Shown in pieces: positions 58,189-64,000 of a stretch of DNA of 64,000 nt. Under the pieces are notes generated by a model that worked only from the letters and a program-made list of their open reading frames with translations, was not told the DNA's origin and ran no database searches. Numbering within the stretch: the stretch's first letter is position 1; every line of letters starts with the position of its first letter. Both the position numbers and the translations under genes were made by a program. This stretch comes from Candidatus Microthrix subdominans (GTDB lineage Bacteria > Actinomycetota > Acidimicrobiia > Acidimicrobiales > Microtrichaceae), in assembly GCA_016719385.1 (NCBI GenBank), contig JADJZA010000001.1, positions 1,116,001-1,180,000 on the forward strand, given 5' to 3'.

Positions 58189-59403
58189 TCAGGCCGGCCA
58201 GGCGACGGCGTCGGTGGTCGTGCCGTGGTAGGCGTCGCCGTGGCCGTTGGACTGCGATGGCGCCACCCGGGGGGCGGGCACCGTGGTGAGAATGCGGGTG
58301 ACGACCGCCTCGGTGTCGATGTCCTGGGCCAGCGCCTCGTAGGTCAGCACCAACCGGTGACGCAGGATCTCCGGCGCCACGTCGAACACGTCCTGGGGAA
58401 GCACGTAGGACCGGCCTCGCAGCAGCGCCAATGAACGGCTGGCCTTGACCAGGGCCAGGCTGGCCCGGGGGCTGGCCCCGAACTCGACCAGCGGGCGCAG
58501 GTCGCCCAGGCCGAAGTTCTCCGGTGCCCGCGTGGCGAGCACCAGGTTGACGGCGTACTCGACCACGCTGCGGTCGATGTAGAGGTCGCGGGCGGCCGCC
58601 TGCAGCTCCAGCACCGCGTCGGGCGAGATCACCTGGCTGGCCTTGGGAGGCGTGCGACCCATGCGCTCGACGATCGCCACCTCCTCGCCGGGGGAGGGGT
58701 AGCCCAGGACCACCTTCATCATGAACCGGTCCCGCTGGGCCTCGGGCAGGGGGTACACGCCCTCGGACTCGATCGGGTTCTGGGTGGCGAGCACGAGGAA
58801 CGGGTCGGGCAGCGTGTGCGTCTTGCCGCCGAGGCTCACCTGGTGCTCGGCCATCACTTCGAGCAGGGCCGACTGCACCTTGGCCGGCGCCCGGTTGATC
58901 TCGTCGGCGAGCAGGAAGTTGGCGAACACCGGCCCGAGCTCGACGTCGAAGGTCTCCGAGCTCGCCCGGTAGATCCGCGTGCCGGTGATGTCGGAGGGCA
59001 ACAGGTCGGGTGTGAACTGAATGCGCGAGAACGTGCCCCCGACCGCTTTGGCAAGCGTCTCGGCCGACATGGTCTTCGCCAGGCCCGGCACCGACTCGAG
59101 CAGGCAGTGGCCACCGGAGATCAAACACACCAGCAGGCGCTCGATCGCCCGGTCCTGGCCGACGATGACCTTTTTGATCTCGAACAGCACACGTTCGAGG
59201 GTCTCCGCCTGGGCGGTGGCCTGGCCGGTCCCCTTCGGTGCAGCGGCCGGGGTGCCGGTGGGGGTCGACCGCTCCGGCGCGTCGAAGCGTGGCGGCTCGG
59301 TGAAGCTGGGAGGCTCGGTGAAACTGGGCGGCTCGGGGGAGATCGAACCGACCAGCGGTGGGCCCGAGGGGGCCGTCCAGTCGTTGGGGGTGTGTTGGTC
59401 CAC
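58189..59403 (-). CDS. MoxR-family AAA+ ATPase
   Basis: 404 residues. After a Ser/Pro-rich, repeat-containing N-terminus (three PPSFTEP-like units), the AAA+ domain has Walker A GGHCLLESVPGLAKTMSAE, Walker B-like LADEINRAPAKVQSALLEVMAE, sensor 1 VLATQNP and arginine-finger region LPEAQRDRFMMKV. First gene of the moxR-DUF58-VWA operon. GTG start at 59403. Confidence 0.92.
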   Translation of the reverse strand: MDQHTPNDWTAPSGPPLVGSISPEPPSFTEPPSFTEPPRFDAPERSTPTGTPAAAPKGTGQATAQAETLERVLFEIKKVIVGQDRAIERLLVCLISGGHCLLESVPGLAKTMSAETLAKAVGGTFSRIQFTPDLLPSDITGTRIYRASSETFDVELGPVFANFLLADEINRAPAKVQSALLEVMAEHQVSLGGKTHTLPDPFLVLATQNPIESEGVYPLPEAQRDRFMMKVVLGYPSPGEEVAIVERMGRTPPKASQVISPDAVLELQAAARDLYIDRSVVEYAVNLVLATRAPENFGLGDLRPLVEFGASPRASLALVKASRSLALLRGRSYVLPQDVFDVAPEILRHRLVLTYEALAQDIDTEAVVTRILTTVPAPRVAPSQSNGHGDAYHGTTTDAVAWPA

Positions 59404-59589
59404 CGGTGCTCCTGATCGCTTGGCGGTTCTGACGAGGGTGTGGCGCAGCTCAAGCGTACGGGGCCCGCAGCGCTTCGACGTGCAGGTCGTAGCCGTGCTG
59501 GGCCGGTTCTCAGACGGGCCTCCGCTGCGGCGCGAGCGACCGGCGCAACCGGCGGGAAGCTGTCAAGGCGGCGGCGGTAGTGTCGGGCC

Positions 59590-60729
59590 GTGGATCTCCT
59601 CGAATGGATACTGCTCGTCGTCTTCCTCGTGGCCGTCGCCGCTGCGGTGGCGTTTGCCTTCGTCGGGCCCAAAGCGAGGGACGCGACACCCGAGATCGGC
59701 ACCCCCGAGGAGGAACGGCCGCCTGGCGACACGCTGGTTGCAGCTCCTCCAGAAGACAGGGCGCCTCCGGAGGATCTGGCTCCGCCCGAGGCGGAGGCTC
59801 CACCCGAGGTCACGGCCCCTCCGGAACCCGTCCGGCCGTCGTTTCGCGACCGTTTGGGTCGGGCACGGTCGGCGTTCACCGGCTATGTGGGCTCGATCCT
59901 GTCCCGGTCCACCATCGACGACGAGACCTGGGACGAACTCGAGGAGGCGTTGATCCGCGCCGATGTGGGTGTTGGTCCCACCCAGGAGCTGTTGGACTCG
60001 GTGCGCGCAACGGTCAAGGAGCGGGAGATCACCGAGCCCATCCAACTGATCGAGGCGGTCAAGGACGAGATGAAGGCGCGGCTCGCCACGCCGGTCGGGC
60101 TCGCACGAGCGGACGAGCCGCCCAGCATCTGGCTGTTCGTCGGGGTGAACGGCGTCGGCAAGACGACGACGATCGGCAAGGTGGGACGCCGCCTGATCGA
60201 CGATGACACCTCGGTCCTGATGGCCGCCGGCGACACGTTCCGCGCTGCGGCCGCCGAGCAGTTGGGCATGTGGGCCGACCGCTGCGGCGCCGAACTGGTG
60301 CGGGGAGCCGAGGGCGCCGACCCGTCGTCGGTGATCTTCGACGGCGTGGCCAAGGCCGCCGCCCAGAACATCGATGTCGTGCTGGCCGACACCGCCGGCC
60401 GCCTGCACACCAAGTCCAACCTGATGGACGAGCTGTCCAAGGTGCGGCGGGTGGCCGACAAGGGCGAGGGCTCGGTGGTCGAGGTGTTGTTGGTGCTCGA
60501 CGCCACCACCGGACAGAACGGGCTTAACCAGGCCCGCATGTTCACCGAGGCCGTCGAGGTGACCGGCGTGGTGCTGACCAAGCTCGACGGCTCGGCCAAG
60601 GGTGGCATCGTGTTCGCCATCGCCTCCGACCTGGGCATCCCGGTGAAGCTGGTCGGGTTGGGCGAGGGTGCCGACGACCTGATCGATTTCGACGCCGACG
60701 CCTTCGTCGATGCCCTTTTCGAGGCCTGA
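59590..60729 (+). CDS. ftsY: Signal recognition particle receptor FtsY
   Basis: 379 residues. A short N-terminal TM (LEWILLVVFLVAVAAAVAFAF) and an acidic Pro/Glu-rich A domain precede the NG domain: WLFVGVNGVGKTTTIGKV (G1), MAAGDTFRAAAAEQL, VLADTAGRLHTKSNLMDEL, VVLTKLDGSAKGG, GLGEGADDLIDFDADAFV. It is the membrane-side SRP GTPase that pairs with Ffh. Overlaps the next gene by 20 nt. Confidence 0.96.
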   Translation: MDLLEWILLVVFLVAVAAAVAFAFVGPKARDATPEIGTPEEERPPGDTLVAAPPEDRAPPEDLAPPEAEAPPEVTAPPEPVRPSFRDRLGRARSAFTGYVGSILSRSTIDDETWDELEEALIRADVGVGPTQELLDSVRATVKEREITEPIQLIEAVKDEMKARLATPVGLARADEPPSIWLFVGVNGVGKTTTIGKVGRRLIDDDTSVLMAAGDTFRAAAAEQLGMWADRCGAELVRGAEGADPSSVIFDGVAKAAAQNIDVVLADTAGRLHTKSNLMDELSKVRRVADKGEGSVVEVLLVLDATTGQNGLNQARMFTEAVEVTGVVLTKLDGSAKGGIVFAIASDLGIPVKLVGLGEGADDLIDFDADAFVDALFEA

Positions 60730-61537
60730 CGCCCAAGGCGCGGGCCAGGCGGTCTTCCTGCACGCCCATCCCGATGACGAGGCGATCTTCACCGGCGGCA
60801 CCATGGTGGCCCTCGCCCAGGCCGGTATCGGGGTCACGCTGGTGTTCGCCACCGCCGGCGAGCTGGGTGGCGACGACCCCCAACTGGCATCGATCCGGCG
60901 GACGGAGGCCGAATGGGCCGCCGGGGCGCTCGGCGTCACCGACGTCCGCTGGTTGGGCTTTGCCGACAGCGGCATGGCGTCCGGGGGCAGTGACCGGCCG
61001 TCTCATGAATCCTCGGCGGTCGGCTCCGGCCCCGAGGGGTTCGCCCACCAGAACGTGGCCGCTGCGGCCCAGCGGCTGGGCGAGGTGCTCGTCGAAGTCG
61101 AGGCGACCTGCGTCGTCGGCTACGACGAAACCGGTATCTACGGTCACCCCGACCACGTGGCGGTGTGCCGGGTGGCCCACGCGGCGGCCACGCTGGTCGG
61201 CTGCTCCACCGTGTACGAGGCGACGGTCGACCGGGAGTACCTCCACTTCGTCGAGAGTCACTTGGTCGAGGAGGCCCACCGCAGCTCTGACTTGGGCCTG
61301 GTGACCGCAGCGTTGGGCACGCCGAGCGTCGAGATCGACCTCACCGTCGACGTGTCGGCCCACCTGGCGCTGAAGCGGGCGGCGATGGCTGCGCACTCCA
61401 GTCAGGTGCCAGCGCACTCCTCGGCCATGCGTCTGGCAAGGGCACAGTTCGGCGATGTGTACGGGCTGGAGTGGTACCGGCGTCGGGGCCCCAGGTCGGT
61501 GCTCGACGCGCTGCCGACCGCCCGCTCGGGCTGGTAG
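60710..61537 (+). CDS. PIG-L (LmbE)-family deacetylase, MshB/Mca-like
   Basis: 275 residues, compact LmbE domain: FLHAHPDDEAIFTGGTMVALAQAG with the zinc HPDDE at the N-terminus, RRTEAEWAAGALG, YDETGIYGHPDHVAVCRVAH. Length and N-terminal HAHPDDE resemble MshB and mycothiol conjugate amidase, but specific substrate residues cannot be judged. Its ATG lies inside the ftsY end (20-nt overlap). Confidence 0.86.
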   Translation: MPFSRPDAQGAGQAVFLHAHPDDEAIFTGGTMVALAQAGIGVTLVFATAGELGGDDPQLASIRRTEAEWAAGALGVTDVRWLGFADSGMASGGSDRPSHESSAVGSGPEGFAHQNVAAAAQRLGEVLVEVEATCVVGYDETGIYGHPDHVAVCRVAHAAATLVGCSTVYEATVDREYLHFVESHLVEEAHRSSDLGLVTAALGTPSVEIDLTVDVSAHLALKRAAMAAHSSQVPAHSSAMRLARAQFGDVYGLEWYRRRGPRSVLDALPTARSGW

Positions 61538-61736
61538 GCGCCGCTTCGGATCGGAGATGGCCTGGGACGGCTCGCAGCGGCTCAAGCCAGCCGGTCCACC
61601 GCATCGATCACCGCTCCGTCGTCTACCGACCGCAGTGATCAGCATCCTCGAACGTCTCCTTGGAAGGGACGTAGCCAAGGTTGCGACCGACTTCTATCGT
61701 GGGGTTCCGAAGTGGGTTGTCGTTTGGAGGGAAGAA

Positions 61737-62264
61737 GTGAGCCAACTCCGTGTTCCCCCGGCACTGCTGGTTGCGGGTCTGGCGACCGGCCAGCATCTCA
61801 TCGCTCGCCACCGTGCGGTGAGGCCGGCTTCCGCTGTGGTAGCAGCGGTTGTCTCGTTGGCTTCCGGATGGCTTCTCGCAGGGAGCGTTCAGGAGTTCCG
61901 TCGACAGCGCACGAGCGTCAATCCTGTTGATGTTGCTGGGGCCAGGTCGCTCGTGATCCGGGGCCCGAACAGGTTGACGAGGAATCCGATGTACGTCGGA
62001 ATGGCCGGCCTGCTGATTGCGAATGCGATCCTGCGGCGATCTGCCGTCGCGGTGCTGCCTGCGGCTGCGTTTGTCTTGGCGATCGACCGCTCCCAGATCC
62101 GCGTCGAGGAGGATGCCTTGGCTGCGGAGTTCGGGGATGAGTTCGAGCGCTACTGCAGGTCGGTGCCCCGCTGGTTGGACCGACGCTCGGTTACGTGGTC
62201 GACCCCATCGACGAACACCTCCCGACGACCTGTCCAGTACGTCCAGTCGGGTCGGACGACGTGA
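61737..62264 (+). CDS. ICMT/PEMT-like isoprenylcysteine or phospholipid methyltransferase-family protein
   Basis: 175 residues with four hydrophobic segments. The C-terminal signature RGPNRLTRNPMYVGMAGLLIANAI plus VEEDALAAEFGDEFERYCRSVPRWL is the SAM-binding ICMT-like end. GTG 61737 chosen because GGAGGG sits six nt upstream. The surrounding 61540-62420 stretch is a little AT-richer than its neighbours. The 158-nt gap to ffh holds nothing I can name. Confidence 0.78.
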   Translation: MSQLRVPPALLVAGLATGQHLIARHRAVRPASAVVAAVVSLASGWLLAGSVQEFRRQRTSVNPVDVAGARSLVIRGPNRLTRNPMYVGMAGLLIANAILRRSAVAVLPAAAFVLAIDRSQIRVEEDALAAEFGDEFERYCRSVPRWLDRRSVTWSTPSTNTSRRPVQYVQSGRTT

Positions 62265-62422
62265 TCCTCTCTCTCGAGTTGAAGCTTCCAGGTCTTGTGT
62301 TCGGAGCGTCACTTCGCCCACCCCACGCCCCGATTTCGGACGCTGCGGCACCACCTGCATTCCCACAACCGTCATGCCGCCGTGGCTCGTCACCGTCGCA
62401 CCCCCATTAGGATCGTCCCCCC

Positions 62423-63919
62423 ATGTTCGAATCACTGACCGACCGTTTTGAAGGCATCTTCACCAAGCTGCGCGGCAAGGGGAAGCTCTCCGAGGCCGAC
62501 GTCGACGAGGTGCTGCGAGAAATCCGCCTGGCGCTGCTGGAAGCCGACGTCAACCTGTCCGTCGTCAAGACGTTGCAGGGCCGCATCCGCGAGCGGGCGG
62601 TGGGCGAGGAGCTGTCCGGGGCGCTCAACCCCGCTCAGCAGGTCGTCAAGATCGTCAACGAGGAGCTGACCGCCACGCTCGGCGGTGAAGCGATCCGCAT
62701 CAGCTTCGCCTCCAAGCCGCCGACCGTCGTGCTGATGGCCGGCCTTCAGGGCTCGGGCAAGACGACCAACTCGGCCAAGTTGGCCCGCTGGTTCAAGGCC
62801 CAGGGTCGCAACCCGATGCTGGTCGGTGCCGACCTGCAGCGGCCCGCCGCCGTCGCCCAGCTGCGGACGCTGGCCGCCCAGGTGGACGTGCCGGTGTACT
62901 CCGCCCCCGACGATGTGGTCGCCTCGGGCGTCGGCGACCCGGTCGCAGTCGCCGCCGGCGCGCTGGCCGAGGCCCGCCGCACCGGCCGCGACGTGATGAT
63001 CGTCGACACCGCCGGTCGGCTGGCCATCGACGCCGAGCTGATGGGCCAGGTTCGCCGGATTTCCGACGAGGTCAGCCCGGACTACACGTTCCTCGTCGTC
63101 GACGCCATGACCGGTCAGGATGCCGTCGGCGTCGCCGAGTCGTTCCACCAGACCCTCGAGCTGGACGGCGTCATCCTCACCAAGCTGGACGGCGACGCGC
63201 GCGGCGGCGCCGCCCTGTCGGTGAAGGAGGTGGTCGGCCGGCCGATCGCCTTTGCGTCGACCGGCGAAAAGCTCGACGACTTCGAGTTGTTCCACCCCGA
63301 CCGCCTGGCCGGACGCATCCTCGGCATGGGCGACATGCTCACCCTGATCGAGAAGGCCGAGGCGGTCTACGAGACCGAAGAGGCCGAGGTCGCCGCCGAG
63401 CGGATGATGGCCGGCACCTTCACGCTGGACGACTTCCTCGACCAGCTGGCGGCGATCAAGAAGATGGGCCCGCTGCAAAACCTGGTCGGGATGATGCCCG
63501 GCATGCCCAAGGAGATCCGCGATGTCGAGCTGGAGGACTCGCACCTGGCCCGCGTCGAGGCGATCATCCACTCGATGAACCGGGCGGAGCGCAACGAACC
63601 CGACATCGTCGACGGGTCGCGCCGGGCCCGCATCGCCAAGGGGTCGGGAACCTCGCCCGGCGAGGTCAGCCAGCTGCTCAGCCAGTTCGGCGAGATGCGC
63701 AAGATGATGCAGTCGATGGGTGACGGGTTCTCCAAACAGAAGGCCCGCAAGATGAAGAAGAACAAGAAGAAGGTGCGCAAGAAGGGTGGTGGCCGCACGA
63801 CGCCCAAGGGTTCCAACGCTCCCAAGATCCCCGCAGGCGCGTTTCAGCTGCCCCAGCTCGACGAGCGCGGCAATCCGGTTGGCGGCGGACTGCCGGAGGG
63901 TTTCCCCGGGCTCGGCTGA
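62423..63919 (+). CDS. ffh: Signal recognition particle protein Ffh (SRP54)
   Basis: 498 residues. N domain (residues about 1-85), G domain with VVLMAGLQGSGKTTNSAKLARWF (G1), DLQRPAAVAQL, VDTAGRLAIDAELM (G3), TKLDGDARGGAALSVK (G4-G5), GEKLDDFELFHPDRLAGRILGMGD, then the Met-rich M domain (KKMGPLQNLVGMMPGMP) that binds 4.5S RNA and signal sequences. The tail is Lys-rich. No SRP RNA gene is visible here. The last 80 nt of the window contain no gene. Confidence 0.97.
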   Translation: MFESLTDRFEGIFTKLRGKGKLSEADVDEVLREIRLALLEADVNLSVVKTLQGRIRERAVGEELSGALNPAQQVVKIVNEELTATLGGEAIRISFASKPPTVVLMAGLQGSGKTTNSAKLARWFKAQGRNPMLVGADLQRPAAVAQLRTLAAQVDVPVYSAPDDVVASGVGDPVAVAAGALAEARRTGRDVMIVDTAGRLAIDAELMGQVRRISDEVSPDYTFLVVDAMTGQDAVGVAESFHQTLELDGVILTKLDGDARGGAALSVKEVVGRPIAFASTGEKLDDFELFHPDRLAGRILGMGDMLTLIEKAEAVYETEEAEVAAERMMAGTFTLDDFLDQLAAIKKMGPLQNLVGMMPGMPKEIRDVELEDSHLARVEAIIHSMNRAERNEPDIVDGSRRARIAKGSGTSPGEVSQLLSQFGEMRKMMQSMGDGFSKQKARKMKKNKKKVRKKGGGRTTPKGSNAPKIPAGAFQLPQLDERGNPVGGGLPEGFPGLG

Positions 63920-64000
63920 GATCACCTCGGGCGTCCACCGCCCGTCGATCGCCGCTGAATTGGCCCCGGTCGGGAGGCTGAGTTGTTCCGGCATCGACCA

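Noticed and set aside
57209..59128. 639-codon version of the DUF58 gene
   Set aside because: The part upstream of 58180 is the frame-shifted shadow of moxR; domain evidence begins after the ATG at 58180.
61455..61736. Longer start for the ICMT-like protein
   Set aside because: The upstream part is the shadow of the PIG-L end; GGAGG spaced six bases before GTG 61737 marks the better start.
62432..63994. 520-codon open frame on the minus strand
   Set aside because: Shadow of ffh; low-complexity composition and no family features.

Overview
The window is 64 kb of high-GC DNA with densely packed genes, frequent 4-nt ATGA/GTGA overlaps and many GTG starts. CofC/FbiD (coenzyme F420), MshB-like PIG-L deacetylases, MscL, and an IclR-type regulator divergent from leuCD all point to an actinobacterium. 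Several large unrecognised membrane or secreted proteins and the citramalate route suggest the class Acidimicrobiia. That assignment is an inference from gene content; no rRNA gene is present.

Layout. 0-9 kb: the end of a galE-like epimerase, a decayed LuxR fragment, an EamA exporter, an SDR oxidoreductase, a DrrAB-type ABC exporter, an NmrA-like protein, serA and an AbiEi/DUF559-like protein. 9-25 kb: a metabolic and housekeeping block with a BAX inhibitor-like protein, leuD-leuC facing an IclR regulator and gamma-glutamyltransferase, menB, rsgA, ppx, mscL, greA, then a leader/attenuator followed by leuB-ilvE-cimA, an unknown protein and an L,D-transpeptidase. 25-37 kb: a marR-clc operon, a flippase-like protein with a pseudokinase domain, a GH65 enzyme, tRNA-Glu and tRNA-Gln next to ydcF-gltX, a nitroreductase, unknown proteins and a HIT protein. 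37-47 kb: PIG-L/cofC, gpsA and a large unknown, TPR protein, rpiB-rnhB, a zinc peptidase, an Nfu_N-like protein, and lysE divergent from an Lrp regulator. 47-64 kb: a membrane protein, HNH nuclease, GT-C-like protein/DJ-1/GNAT operon, a candidate selenoprotein, a giant GT2 fusion, a moxR-DUF58-VWA operon, and the SRP genes ftsY and ffh.

How genes work together. LeuCD, LeuB, IlvE and CimA supply most of leucine and isoleucine synthesis; LeuCD and LeuB serve both the isopropylmalate and the citramalate routes. The leuCD unit has a palindromic operator beside its IclR regulator. The leuB unit is preceded by a 14-codon leader peptide containing Val-Ala-Ile-Ile, a strong hairpin and an intrinsic terminator. 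FtsY and Ffh are the two protein halves of SRP targeting.

The most interesting object is at 51940-52914. One continuous frame is interrupted only by an in-frame TGA, which sits exactly at the second catalytic cysteine of the AhpD motif (E-x11-C-x2-[TGA]-x3-H). A perfect 8-bp hairpin begins two bases after the TGA, and a terminator-like hairpin follows the second stop rather than the TGA. I read this as a selenocysteine-containing AhpD/carboxymuconolactone-decarboxylase-like protein. Other notable items are microsatellite-coded (TP)n, (VP)n and IEHVP linkers, a perfect 22-bp palindrome, and two small extragenic direct-repeat pairs.
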